Positions 44,401 to 57,711 of a DNA stretch of 64,000 nucleotides are shown here, piece after piece. Origin of the DNA: Hirudinaria manillensis (Eukaryota > Annelida > Clitellata > Hirudinida > Hirudinidae). The notes below the pieces were generated by a model. That model was not told the origin of the DNA. It saw only the letters and a list, made by a program, of their open reading frames with translations, and searched no databases. The stretch lies in contig CM067526.1 of NCBI GenBank assembly GCA_034509925.1, positions 4,343,501 through 4,407,500 on the forward strand. Reading direction: 5' to 3'. A program made the position numbers and the translations under genes. Position 1 is the stretch's first letter. Each line of letters opens with the position of its first letter.

Positions 44401-45323
44401 AAATATGTAGACTTACATTGAACTATTAAATATATTTCCATTGGTATTGTCATCGTGGCTCTAAATTGCAGCTCAGTGATGTAATAATATTTGCCACATA
44501 ATATTTGTCATTTCCAAACAAAATTAGAGACCCAAAATTTGATGATACGCCCGGAAGCACTTACCTTAAATCTTTGGCTCCAAACCTTTGGTAGAAGGGG
44601 CTTCTTTTAACTTTTTTTCTATTTCTATAATTAATTTGTTCGGTGTTTACATAGCGATTTTCGAATTGCAAAGAATGTGTAATATTGCTGATGACACTAA
44701 CTCGCATCTGTGTGATTATAATCTAATTTATATGTGTCTGAATTAAGAAAACGTGGTTACATAAAAATCGTCGAAACCATGATCAGTCTAGGTTATTCGA
44801 CATTTTTCAAATGACTTCCCAGGTAGCTTAACTCGGTAACACCTCTGATGGTTTGTTTTTTGCTTGTTCAGCCAAACAAATTCCAGTTGCGCGGTTTAAA
44901 ATAGAATTTTTCGTTCAAATTGTTCGCTATTTGTGAACATTTAAATCAATTTGATTGATTTAAAAAAAAAAACATGGCTAAACATGAATAAAATAAAGAA
45001 AAATTATTTTAAATCAAATCCATAAAAGAATAAAGAATGTATATAATATAAAAAACCATACAATTTGAAGGACATTAAATTGTTTCTGAAACCGGACATA
45101 AATGGCCCTGCTTGCTAGTCAGGAATTACTGTTTTTTATTCTGAGTTCATCATTGAAATAGCAGCCATTGGCAGCAAACATTTGATTCTCTCTTTTCATC
45201 AATGAGTCTCAATTGGTCCACTTCTCCAATGTTGTTGTAGACGTTAATGTTGGGGGCTTCTGCTCCATTAGCATTTGCTCGTGACTTTCGTTCTTTGCGT
45301 TTTTTTTCTCTGTTCTTTGTTCC

Positions 45324-47943
45324 TCATGTAAGCTGGTCTTTACTACGGAGTAGGACGTTGTACCTCGCAATTTGCAGCCACTTCGCCATCTCCTCCCAAT
45401 CACTGACCATGTACGAGTTCATGTCCACCGTCGTCTGGACCGGTTTCTTGAGTAGCCTAGGTTCTCCGGTCCTCGGTATCCACAACAAAGTCTTCAAAAG
45501 CGTCATGAAATGAGCATATCATTCGTTTTATGCAACAAATATATAAAATGTTCAGAAATAGCGAGATAACATGCAATTAAAGTACATTATCTACTTAATC
45601 TCAGAAGAATGATGACATCATGAAATAAATCCGGGAGTCCATACATGTATGTCACTAAGTATAACAAATTTATCCTAATTTATTTTTAATGCGATAAAGC
45701 AGGGCAATATAATTTCAAATGATTTGTCCTGCAGTAATCAATGACAATCAGGGATCACAAATAAGTCCCTGCTAAATCCATAATATCATTCTTTAAATTA
45801 TTTGCTCCGATATTCAAATCTATTTTACTATGAGCTATTTGTTCAGATTTGTGTTCAGATTTTATGGTTTGAATTTGGCCATTTTCCGAAATTCATTTAA
45901 ATCAATTCGAAATATCCAACAGTTTAAAATATATACTCTGTCAAAGAAAAAAATATTTCAACGTATATTTAAAAAAAAAAACAATTTATTGAGCGTGTCG
46001 AAAATATTTAACAATTATTGCGTTATCTTAGTAAAAGAATGTACTACCTATTCGAACTAGGTTTTTCATGCATCACTACATAAGTTCATAATTGTTTGAT
46101 AAATGGATGTATTTTGAAAATTGGGGACGATGTAAATCGCAGCATACCTGGCAACTGTTCGCATTCGGAGGGTTGAGAGCGTAGCACTTGAGGGGAGGAG
46201 TCAAGTGTTCGGGTATAATCTTTGAACTTTCCTGCTCAAAGGGTCCTATTAGTTTAGCCCTCTTACCCACAGGGTTCTTTGGGTTAACGTCGATAGCCAA
46301 CTCCATGGACCAAGCTAAGGTCTTGATGATTTGATAGATGTCAGTGTCGAGGTCCTTTAAGACCAGGTAAGTGTAGAATTTCTGCTTTCTGTACACAAAT
46401 GTCAAACATGGATCCCGAGTGTAGTTACTGCATGGTATGCGCCAACCTACCTTTTGATATTAACATTATTCAATCCACAATTTAACATTATTTTAGTCCA
46501 TGATCTTTATTCAAGAATTCGAAATTTGCTTATAGGTACATGTTCAATAAGAACATGGCGTAATCAGGACGTCTTTCGATGTTCGTTTTGAGCGTCGTAC
46601 CGAAAATGGTTGGAAATGTGCAACAATTGTTCTAAATTACCGCTGAAGCCAAGCAAAGCGATTTGTACACAATGAACCCGATAAATCGTTAAAGTCCTTA
46701 GTAATCATTTGCGATTTATGAAAGACAGATTTGCGATTAACGATTTCAAAGCGGTTAAAATGAATGAATAAAGACTACCTGAGGTTCGAAATTGTCACTC
46801 ATTTTTAGTTGCTTGACGATGGCTTTATGCGTTGGTCCCTCGATTTCAATGACCTCATTGAATCTCCCGTACCAAGGGTACAGCTTGCCATTTGAATCGT
46901 TCACCATTTTGTATTTTCTAGATACAAGCTCTGGTAATTCCCATGTTGTACTTTAACGGAATTAAGCGGTTGTTACGTGAACGTGAAAAGATTGAAAGTA
47001 ACATGTAGGCGACATCAATAAAAGTTGCTAAATTGGGAAAGGCATAAGCAACTTGTTTTAATAATAAATTAATTAATTGGACTAATAAAATTAGTGAATA
47101 TCTAGAAACGTAACCGAAATATTATCCAAGATATCCAGAATACTTACAAGCCATGGTTTCCATAAGTGTTAATGAATCGCATATCTGTACACACTTGGAT
47201 CCATCCGATTTGTATGTTTGCGTCATCTGGCAATGGAGGAATTTGCACGGTGGCGCGAGCTCTATTTTGCAGTAATTCATTTTTAATTCTAACAAAAATT
47301 GATTCATTAAAAATGTAACTTTCTGTATTGCTAGATAATATTCATAACATTGTTAAATTGGAAAAAATAAGACAATGAAAATTTTATGAATTTTCATTTT
47401 AACATATAGTCATAACATCGACTGATTGCCACCGATTTCAAAAGTGAATTAGCAACAAAATGGCCGGGCCTGCTAAATATTTTACCACAATAAAACTTGT
47501 CTAATCCGTTTGTGCTACTGCGGAATATTTAATCATAAAACCTTTTGAAATCTTTATATGATATTACAATAATGACTTCTTTGATTATCTTTATACATGT
47601 ATGTTCAGAAATAATATTTGCACATTCATCTCTTGGAAGAGAGAGTGGTGCTGCGTTCAAGAATTTTGAATCAGTTTGAAGTTTTAATAATAAATACCGA
47701 ATAAAGAATGATACCGGGAGATCGTGTAAAAAAAATTTACTACATCATTATCGTATCCAGCATCACAGGGAGTACAGTGTTAATGAACCTGAATTGGGGA
47801 GTGCAATACTTAAGTACATCAGGATCTTCTTCTATCTTGGTCAGCCTGTTGGCTATTCCGAACCTAAGTTTGAGCACCTTTACGTCCGAACCCTTCAAGA
47901 TTGGTGACGCCGGAGGGATGTTTTTCGGGGACTTGAATTCCAT
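45324..47943 (-). CDS. FAM78-like gene L5 (five exons, 303 aa)
   Basis: Exons on the minus strand: A 47789-47943, B 47148-47261, C 46779-46950, D 46148-46450, E 45324-45491, 303 codons plus stop. The start is MEFKSPKNIPPASP. Family marks: YCTPQFR; IQIGWIQVCTDMRF; TWELPELVSRKYKMVNDSNG and YPWYG, MSDNFEPQ; VYRKQKFYTYLVLKDLDT, WSMELAIDVNP and NPPNANSCQ; TLLWIPRTGEP (Ile replaces Arg of WRP) and TTVDMNSYM. Exon E ends after 55 residues. It is one of the most compact copies (2.6 kb) and free of transposons. All splice borders are canonical. Function unknown. Confidence 0.87.
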
Positions 47944-48892
47944 TTGATGATGACTTGAAGTATTTTCTAACGGCCCGGCTTCTTGGTCCTCTTCGAGCTT
48001 CCAATCTCTGGAGCCGTAACGTTTCTTCAGTAATTTCTCGAAAAAGACGACACTTGGATGTAGGTGAATTGATTTGCTTTCACTGATGGTAACGATCTAG
48101 TGTTGTATCTTGACGAGGTATCTTACTAAAAGTGTGTACCATTCCCAAGGATAATCCTCTGCATAAATCCTCTGACTCGGACAAGCTCTTCGAGAATGGT
48201 GTTTTTAGATTATTGGGGTAGATACCAAAGTTGGACTCGTCGGCATTGATAACATTGATTTCGCTAGCGCAGAGTCCAAAAAGTTTCTGTCTGCTTCTAA
48301 GCCCAATCTCCTGAATTACACTTTTAGAATTCAGCGTTGAAGTTTCGTCATAATATTCGAAACAGTCCGAATCTGAATCCTACCTACAATCATTTGCAAG
48401 ATGCTTTTCACCTCCATTCACTGGTACAGCGAGCAAGACGCATTCCGGGATATATTCTTACCTGGGTTGTTAAGAAATTCAAGAATTTGACGAGAGTTAA
48501 TGTCCTCGACATCCGATACACTCTTTATCTCGCATCAGACCCCTTCTTATCATGGATCAAAATGACCCACTTGTTTGTTCACTTTTTTCTGGAGCTTTTG
48601 GCAGTTTTTTGTTAAAAAAAGTCAGGGCCTGGGTGAACGACATTTAAATCTTGGACATAAAATGAACATATTCTTTTGAGAAAGACCGGTGTTTCAGATT
48701 TGGTGGATGTTAAGAAAAACGACTGGTATAGAAAAAATTGATTGCTAAAATACTTTGATTCTCGAGCTCTGCATAGGACTGAATGTTTTTTTCATTGTTT
48801 GTTGTATTATGCCGTAAGCAATTCGTATCGAAATCGTATTTTAGTAAAAAGCAAGTAATATGAAAATAATAAATTGTAATGATTATATTGGC

Positions 48893-48995
48893 TATTTATA
48901 AGTTGCTTAACAGATATCTTTAAGTTCAATAAGATGCGTTATTTCCATATATTTTAACTTTTTAGTTCCAACGTCATAGCAATACTGCTTACACT
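48893..48995 (-). promoter_or_regulatory. TATA/CRE-like module of L5
   Basis: GCTATGACGTTGGAAC (near 48983-48968 on the minus strand) replaces the usual GCGATGACGTTGTAAC. A good TATAAATA follows at 48893-48900. The start codon is about 0.95 kb downstream. Confidence 0.45.
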
Positions 48996-49009
48996 GTATT
49001 GTTATAACC

Positions 49010-50310
49010 CTTTTTATGCAAATAGCTTTTTTATTAAGCTCCGGCATTTAAATAAAGTCATTGTTAAGTGTAATCTCTGGATCGCACTCCCATCCATCAA
49101 GAATTATATAAGCAAAGTCATGTAGAACCCATCTAAATAATTCATTCTCTCCGGATAAGATTCCACGAGCATCCAGTTTGGAATTAAGCATTAATAACAC
49201 AAGGAATAGCGACTGCATAAGACATAGCGAAAATGTTGCAATGCCTTCTCAACTTCATCCTCATAAGTTTAGGCTTCAACATTTTCCAAAGCATTTCTGA
49301 ATTATTAATGGTTCGATCGAATTCCAAGATTAGTTTAACATCAACTTATGTCACACTTTTTGAGATCATCCAAGCTTTAGAAAACGTGTTCATTTTTAAA
49401 AGGACATTCTTGAAAAATTTCTTTTTATGATGCAATATTAGTGATTGAATTACTCCAGCAACATAAAGGCAGCAACGTGGATGTGGTGTTCGGAAGAAAA
49501 ACCTTTGCTATTTTTTTTTATGACTTTCAAGAACTTACACTTTCTTTCCTAATGAAAGCCCATTGCGTTTTCCGCGACTCCATAACCGATTCTATCGATA
49601 GTTTCCCGATGACAAGATCACCTTAAAAGGCATTGATTAAAATTGAAATAAAAAATAAACGATCAAAAATATTTCTTTTTCCTTTTTGCAAATATATATA
49701 AAACTTTTTACATACTTTTATTCAACTTGGCATGTGAACAAATCTTGCAATCGAAAACATAAAATCCTAAGCTAACGGTTCTCAAAAAGGATAGGTTTGC
49801 TTGTGTCCATCTAATAAGAAGTATTTTAAGTATGAGTCCCTGCACAGTTAATCGTAGTCAACCTCTGGTGTCAACCACGGAAACGTGATACATTTTGAGT
49901 GCATATAAATTTAATACAACTTATTAAATTATTAATTAGCAACTAAATTATTTGGATTTAAAATTTACATTGATATGTGATATCGGACCCCTCACGTTTT
50001 AACTGCGAGACCATCCCATTAAATGTTAAAACAAGCAAGTTCCTGTAGTCCTGAATTAAACATTTCAAACTCTCCAGATCAAAAAACTTTTATGTAATAT
50101 CTAGTGGCAGAACTATTGCCCAAAAGTGTTTTATAGGCAATACCATACTTTTGAGCAACTGCTAAATTAAGTCAAGATAATTAAGAGACTAGCGAGTTCT
50201 CAGCTTATTATAGTGTCATTAAATCTACTTCCATTATAAACTTTTATTAAAATAATTTTTTTCTTTAGAATTGTTCACCATTTCGTATTTTCCAGATGCA
50301 AGTTGCTGAT
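49010..50310 (-). pseudogene. psi-C: shredded FAM78-like unit
   Basis: Only a scrap of exon C is readable at about 50262-50300 on the minus strand (ASGKYEMVNNS). The sequence to the left (about 50000-50250) matches spacer found at 54440-54660, including CCATACTTTTG and GCTAAATTAAGTCAAG. The rest (49.0-50.0 kb) is AT-rich with no other exon visible. I interpret it as a deleted copy between L5 and L6. Confidence 0.45.
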
Positions 50311-51150
50311 CGTAAAAAGATTGAAAAGAACATGGAGGCAACATGAATTTTGGGCATTTAAAACCTGATAAATTATGAAGGGCATAATGAATTTGTTTTA
50401 ATATGTATATTTAGAAACCGAACCAAATGTGCGATATCATATTAAGTTATAAACTTGTGCGCCTTAAATTCATCTGCATAGAAATATTCTGAAAATACGG
50501 TGGTTTAATTTTATTTATAATAAATTTAACACTATTATCTAAGTTTAACTTTGCTTCCTGCCAAAAATACTAGTTGCGACAACATAGAACAAAATATGCT
50601 TTTCAATTTTTCTGACGTTTGTAAGTAAGTTTTAAATTAAGAAATTTAATGGTATTAAAATATATGGCTTAAAAACATGAAAAGGCAGATGTGAAAATAT
50701 ATTTTGTAAATGAAATGTATCTCAAATGGAGTGATGGCCAGGAATCATTGATTTTGTTTGAGATCTTCCCTGAAATTGATTCCCTCTTTAACCAAATAAG
50801 TATCGAATGGACCAATAGAAAAGGTCGTTTCGTATGCGAATTGAAAAACGTCCAAGAAATCAATCATTCACCATGGTGATACATATTAGGATCTCCATTT
50901 CAGACAAAACCTCGGCCTGATCGATGAGTGATCTGAAGATCATAAATTCAACTGAAATCGTCATAAATTCAATGAAACTTTTATATTCTAACTTATGAGT
51001 CTTCGATCTTCACGTCTTGACGTTGCTTTGTTGCAGCGTTGTTGCGTGGATGCTTCTGTTGATGCCGACGAAGCTGAGGTGGATTTCCCTGCCTTTAGAG
51101 TAAAACTTGGTCGTTTTATCCTTCTTTGCATTTCTTCTGCTCCTTGTTCC

Positions 51151-53100
51151 TCACTTCTTCGGAGGTTGATAGCGGCACATGAGGCTGGCCTTCGTGAGGC
51201 GCAGCAGCTTTTCCGCTTCACCTTTCGTATTGACCAGGTAATCGTCCATGTTCATCGTCGTCTCAGTCGGTGCAATGGCCAGCACGGGTTTATCAAACCT
51301 CTTTCTCCACACAAAAGCCTGCATGAGAATCGTAAGATGATCCTAAACATTGGTATGGCAGCAATATTTGTGTTTCAAATATTCGGAATGTCAAAATATA
51401 TGTTTTTAAAATTTGAAAGACTTTAACCAATTATACTCTTATTTTCATGGCTACCTAAGGGGGTACAGATGTACCCCAAAGTTTCTTTTTTAAAATTCTA
51501 AAATCTCATTTTAAAATTTTGCCATGAGTTTTCGTAAGAATTATCTTGAACAAGTTTACGAAAAGAACATTTAATTATTTTTCACATGGGTGAAAAGCTC
51601 CTTTTTTATGAAAAAAAAACATTTCAACGTTTATTATTAAAAAAAAACACTAAAAGCGTGTCAAATATGTTTATCATTTAAGGCATTACCTTAGTAAATG
51701 AGAATGCTTCCTATTTGAACCAAATGACCTTTATGCATCAGTATACAAGTTAATACATCGTTTGATAATTGGAATACAAAGTCTAGAAGCATTTCTTAGA
51801 TGCAAATTGAAACATACCTGACAACTGTTCGCATTCGGAGCTTTGAGAGCGTAGCACTTGAGAGGAGGGGTTGAGTCTTCGGGTAAAAGCTTTGGACTTT
51901 CTTGCTCTAAAAGTCCCAAGAGTTTAACTCTCTGACCCAAACGGTTTCTTGGGTTAACGTCGAATGCCAATTCCATGGACCAAGATATGGCTCTTACTAT
52001 TTCGTAGGTTTTAGTATAGACGTCCTTTATAACCAGGTACGTGTAAAATTTCTGCTTTCTGAACACAAACATCAAACTTGGATCTTTTGGATACCCAGGC
52101 AGAGGCATGGCCCAAGACGCCTTTTGATATCGAAGTCATTCAATCAACAATTTACCAATTTTTATTCTATAACATCACATTTATTTAAGTGTTTCCCAGT
52201 TGTTTAAAAGTACATCTTTAAACAAATTATATCGACATCAGGAGTTTTTTTTTTTTTATGTTCTCTCTTTAAAGCGACACCACGAGAATAGTTGAAAAAG
52301 TGCTCCAAATTATCGTCAAAGGGATTTATAAACATTCATTTAGCTGATAAATGGTTAAATAAATTTTTAATTTAGCGGCATCACAATTATTTAATTATCG
52401 AATTCAAAATAGTAGAAATTAATTTGTAAAATCTACGCAAGCAGAGATTTTGTCACACATCCTCAAATCCAATTTGACGCTGTCGTCGGTTGGTCCGACA
52501 AAATGTGCGAACTCATGGGTTAGCCCGTACCAAGGGAAATTCACGCAAGTTGAATCGTTCACCATCTCGTATTTTCCACTCACCAGCTCTGGTATTTCCC
52601 AGCTCCCTCTGTAATGGAATTAAACGGTTAAACGTAAAATGATTTAAATTAAGATCAAAGTATTATCAATATTTACCATTTAAAAGATGCTAAATTTATT
52701 TTAGCATTAAATTAAAGATTTATACTGATAAAATCATTGTTTTAGTATAATTCCAATTAGTTATCAAAAATCTAGAATACTTACACACCATAGCCTCCAT
52801 GATGGAAAACTTGCTGCAACTCAGTACATACCTGGACAAATCCAATTTCAAAGTTTGTTCCTTCTCCCACAGGAGGAATTTCCAGTTTAGCTTGGGCGCT
52901 AAATTAAGTATATCCATTTTTAAATTTTAGTGGCGAATGAATTTTATCATTTCTGAGTTAGTGAACCTGAATATCGGCGCGTGATACACCACGAAATCGC
53001 CACATTCATCGATGATGGCCGGCTTCTTCTCGATTTCGAAAGTAAATTCCAGCACGTTTAGTTCCGGAGAATCCAATTCGTCATTGGGCGCCGATGCCAT
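51151..53100 (-). CDS. FAM78-like gene L6 (five exons, 296 aa)
   Basis: Exons on the minus strand: A 52967-53100, B 52785-52898, C 52437-52608, D 51818-52120, E 51151-51318, 296 codons plus stop. The start is taken at MASAPNDELDSP; an upstream in-frame ATG (53154, MIGISSIQ) is possible. Family marks: YHAPIFR; FEIGFVQVCTEL; SWEIPELVSGKYEMVND and FPWYG; VFRKQKFYTYLVIKDV, WSMELAFDVNP and APNANSCQ; AFVWRKRFDKP and TTMNMDDYL. Exon B has diverged most (EIPPVGEGTNFEIG), and exon E ends MCRYQPPKK. No transposon lies inside. It is compact (1.95 kb). Function unknown. Confidence 0.86.
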
Positions 53101-54215
53101 GTTCCTCAAAGATCTTGATTCGATTTGCAGTTGAATTGAAGATATTCCGATCACCCTTACCCGTTTCTCGTCTTACGTTTAACCTGCTGCCAATCTCTGT
53201 AGGAGATTACCAAACTCTTGCCCGATGTTTTTTCTGTAATTTAGGATGGATTCATGCAGAAGAAGGTTTTGACTTGACTTGCTATCGCTGACGATCTCGT
53301 ACTGGATCTTGACGAGATATTTTGCCGAACGTTTATCATTACAATCAAAAATTATCTACATCAATGGATTGATTCCGGTTCCAACAAGTGCTGTTTCCAT
53401 ATGGTTGGTACATTCCAAAGTCGAATTCGTCAGCGTCGTTTGAGAAGATTATTTGAATTTTTTCCCCGCATATTTGCTACTTGGGAGGATAACTGCCGAG
53501 CAAGTTGAAACTCTTCGACTTGGTGTCTTCCAGATCGGAATGGTTGAACAATTTTCTGGCTATGAACAGAGTCGGACATGTTTTTGTCCGCTTCCTAATC
53601 CTGGGCTCCTGAAGCGGTCTTATGAAAAAATACGAGGACGAGGTTTCTTCATAATCAAAGACCTATCAAACAATCATTTGAGAAAGCTTATCTCCTTTCA
53701 CTGTTCTAGCCAGCGACTCAGCTCGTACCTAGATTGGTAATTCAAGAATTTGACGAGAATTAATGTCCTCGACATTCGGTGGATTTCTCATTTCGTATCA
53801 GCGTCACTCTTACCTGTGGTCGAAATGACCCTCCTTTTTATGTCCTTACCGTAATTGTATTTTCACATATTTTTTGCTCAAAAAGGAAGAGCCTGATCGA
53901 ACATTCGTGGACATAAAATGAGCATGTTCCTAACAAATCTTGAAAATTGATCATTCAACTGATTTTCTGCGATCTTGTCAGAGACTGTTGTCGCATGTTG
54001 AGCGTCAAGAAAAATGAAGTTTAGTACAGATTATTAAGTACTTTAATTCTTGATACTCTATGCATGGGACTTACTGTTATCATTATTGGACATCTTATGT
54101 CCTTAACAACTCAGATCGAAATCTTATTTTAGTAAAACTGAAATAATGTGAAAATAATAACATAAGATAATAAATTGCATCGGCTTTGCGTTTTATTTTT
54201 AAGATATTAAAAAGA

Positions 54216-54300
54216 TATTCATAAGTTCAATTAGTCAGAAGAGTTATTTATTCTTTTTCAATTTTTTAGTTACAACGTCATCGCAGCTATGCCTACGATT
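54216..54300 (-). promoter_or_regulatory. TATA/CRE-like module of L6
   Basis: CGTAGGCATAGCTGCGATG and then ACGTTGTAAC on the minus strand (54298-54270), followed by TATGAATA (54216-54223). It lies about 1.1 kb upstream of the L6 start codon. Confidence 0.45.
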
Positions 54301-55275
54301 GTATTGCACTATTATAAGCTTAGTTCCATTCAGTGTTTAATAGATTTCTGAATTTAAGAAGGACTTGGGATAGTTAATTAACTTTATTTTATTTTTTTTT
54401 TTCTAAACAATTTATTAACGATTGCTGTATTTTTAATATTTGAACTACAAGACCATTAAATGTTAGCAAGGCCATAGTCATTTCAATTTCTCCAGCTCAA
54501 TACACATTTACTTAATAGCCAGTGCCAGAATTATTGTGTAAAAGTGTTTCACTGTTAATACCATACTTTTGTTAAGTGTGCAACTGCTAAATTAAGTCAA
54601 GCGATAAGAGAATAGCGAGCTCTCAGCGTATTACATTTTTATTGAATACACTTCCATTTTGAACCAATATTAAAATCTTTTCTTTCCTTGGAAGACTGAA
54701 TTATTACTATAATATCTAGATTTTTCTACTTTTTTCAATGAACTCCTAATAAATATAACTTTATATTTTGAATAAAATTATTTCAAATTGTTGGGTGTTT
54801 GTAACTCAGTTTAAACTAAGAAATTTGAAGGAAATTGAAAAAAAAAGATGGAATAAAGTGAAAAGAAATAATTTTTTAGAATTAGGATCGGGACAAAATG
54901 CAGGTTAAATAAGGAAAATAAGATTTTGAGGACATCAAATGGATCTCAATTGGTCCACATCTCCTTCCAATAAAGTTGGTCGTTTCTTGAGCGAATTGAA
55001 AGGAGGACCGAGCAATCAATCAGTCACCATGGCGATACGAAGCATCCTGAGATCTCCAATCCAGCCAAAACCTCGGCGTGAATTTCCAAATGATTTCAAG
55101 AACGATCGACGACCTGCAGGTCACAAATTCACCTGAAATTCTCCGACATTCAATGAAGCCAATAAAAAATAACCAAGAAAAGGAAAATGATAATGAAACC
55201 CACTCATCCGCTTCTCTTTCAACATCCTCAGAACCACTCCTCGAATTTTTCAAAACTTTAAAGTCTCTGAAATGC

Positions 55276-57711
55276 TTAGCTCGGCAACACTGAATCTCCA
55301 TAAATGTTCCGAGACCAACGACGAATGTTGCGCAACAATTTCTCAACAATCTTATCTAGATTTTGAGCATTCATTCTTGCTGTTGTTTTCTTGCGCTTGT
55401 TGCTTTTGTTGGCGTTGATTTTCTCTGGACTGCTGAGTTGGTAGTTGCTTTTCGTGATGCACATTAACTTTTCCGCCATGTCTTTCGTATTGACCAGGTA
55501 CTCGTCCATGTCCATCGTCGTCTCGATCGGTTTTCTGACGAACTCAGGGTCGCCGTGCTTCGGTCTCCACAACAAAACCTTCAAGAGCATCGTGAAATGA
55601 GCGCATCCAATTTTTCATTCATATCAGGAGATAATGTGAACGATTAAAACGAAAATTTCGCTCAATCTTAGGGAAATGTTGAAGTGATGAAATAATTCCA
55701 AGGGCCCAGTGATTAGGAATGACCTAATGAGACAAAGAGTTAGAAAATTTAAATTGATAGACTTTAGAGCAACGTATGGCAACGAGAAGTCAATAATAAT
55801 TCACGTTTCTTCCATAAAATCATTTTTAAATCGATGATATTTTATTTTATTTGCAACTGTGCTTGGATATTGTGATTCAAATGTTAATTTCAAATTCAGT
55901 TAAAATGATTTGAAGTATTTTACATCAAGAAAATATAATATTAAAAACACCTGACAGTACCAGCATACCTGACAAAAGTTCGCACATGGAGAAGTGAGAG
56001 CGTAGCACTCGAGAGTAGGGATTAAGTGTTTGGGCACAATCCACGGAGTTTCCTGCTCAAAGGGTCCTAATAATTTAGTCCTCTCCCCCAAAGGTTTCTT
56101 TGGATTAACGTCGATAGCCAACTCCATGGACCAAGCTAGGGTCCTGATGATTTGGTAGGTGTCAGTATTGACGTCCTTTAAAACCAAGAAAGTAAAGAAT
56201 CTCTGCCTTCTGTACACAAACGTCAATTTTGGCTCATATGAGTACCCGGTGCCCGGTATTTCCCATGGTGTCTGTTAGTAGTGATATCTATGTTATTTGA
56301 AGCAACAATTTCATTGATTTTATTATTCTTTTTCTTGATACTATCATATCTATCAACCCCTTGGCAATCTAACTTAACAAATGTGATCACAATTTTTTAA
56401 AGAATTTCACAATTGCTTGAAAGTACATTTTTAGTAAAAACATATCGACGACAGGATAACTTTGTATTTTCTATTTTGAAGCGACATCCCGAGAATGGTT
56501 GGAAAAGTGCACCAATTGCTCCAAATTATCAATGAGTCTCGTCAAATGGATTTATAAATATTTAGAGCGATAATTCAATAAATAAATTCTTTGTCAGTGG
56601 TTAGCGAAATGAAATAATATACTGCAGATTTTTCTGATTATTGAAGTCAAAATGGTCTAAAGGAATGCATAAATTCTACCCGAGCAGTGAAGTGATCATT
56701 CATTTGTACAGTCGTGAGAGTGACCTTCTTCGTTGGTCCCTTATGTGTTGCGACCTGATCGGTTTTTCCGTACCAGGGGTACTCCCGGCCATCAGCATCG
56801 CTCACCATTTCGAACTTTCCAGATATGAGCTCTGGCAATTCCCAGCTCGATCTGTAACAGCAATGTTTATCATTCAAACTTTGCTAAATTGGCATTGGCA
56901 TTATCAATTTGTTTTAACATTAAATTAATGAAATCATCATGTTACAAGAACTCAACAAAGTGTTTAAAAAATTAAAACTACTTACACTCCTTCGTCTCCA
57001 TATTTACTTATGAATGTCAGCTCTGTGCATACTTGGACCCATCCGACTTGGATATTTGCTCCATCTGGCAATGGGGGAATTTCCACGATGGCGATAGTTC
57101 TGTGTTTAAGCAATTCTATTTTAATTTTAGCAGCAAATTGTTTATTTCATTACGAATTTATGTTTGCGTTAAAAAAGGGGTCAAAATGAAAAATACTTCA
57201 ATTGTGAATTTATGAATTTTCATTCGTCAACTTCTATTGATAATATTGTTAGATTGGTTGGCACAAATATAAGATTTTCCTCGAAAGACTAGGTCAAACT
57301 TAAAAAAATAAATATTTTACTACAATAAAACTTAGTTCATTTGTATGACTAATATTTACAATTTAATGTCTTTTCTCGTAATTATAGGATTGCACGGTTG
57401 TAATAATAATTTCCCAGCATATACACGACGTTCAGAAATAATATTCGGGTTGGAGAGAAATTGGTGCTGGGTTCAAGAATTTGGAATCGCTTTGGAATCT
57501 TAATACAATGTGTCGCCACCTCCGAAATAATGAACCTGAAATGCGGCGTGCAGTATTTAAGTGAAACGAAATTCTCCTTGATTCTAGTCAGATTATTGCT
57601 GATTCCAAAATCAAATTGTTGAACAATTATGTCCGAAGCCTTCAAGACTGGACTTTTAACTCTCTTCGAAGACCGGCCGCGGGCTTTGTGCTTGCTGGAA
57701 GTATGTCCCAT
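55276..57711 (-). CDS. FAM78-like gene L7 (five exons, 355 aa), end of the array
   Basis: Exons on the minus strand: A 57536-57711, B 56986-57099, C 56680-56851, D 55969-56271, E 55276-55578, 355 codons plus stop. The start MGHTSSKHKARGRSS keeps Gly2 and a basic N-terminus, suiting myristoylation. Family marks: YCTPHFR; IQVGWVQVCTELTF; SSWELPELISGKFEM, DADG and YPWYG, then GPTKK and MNDHF; VYRRQRFFTFLVLKDVNT, WSMELAIDVNP and NFCQ; VLLWRPKHGDP and TTMDMDEYL. Of all copies this one looks closest to vertebrate FAM78 in exons B and C. Exon E is the longest (100 codons), with a basic tail after YQLSSPEK. All introns are GT-AG. Function unknown. Confidence 0.88.

Noticed and set aside
48992-49012. 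GTATTGTTATAACCC resembling the left end of the solo LTR at 37938
   Set aside because: Similarity stops after about 15 bases, with no LTR body or right end.
50691-50879. Plus-strand 62-codon ORF (MKIYFVNEMYLKWSDG)
   Set aside because: It lies in the repeated 3'-flank sequence of L6 and is not kept open in the related flanks at 10.9 and 54.9 kb.
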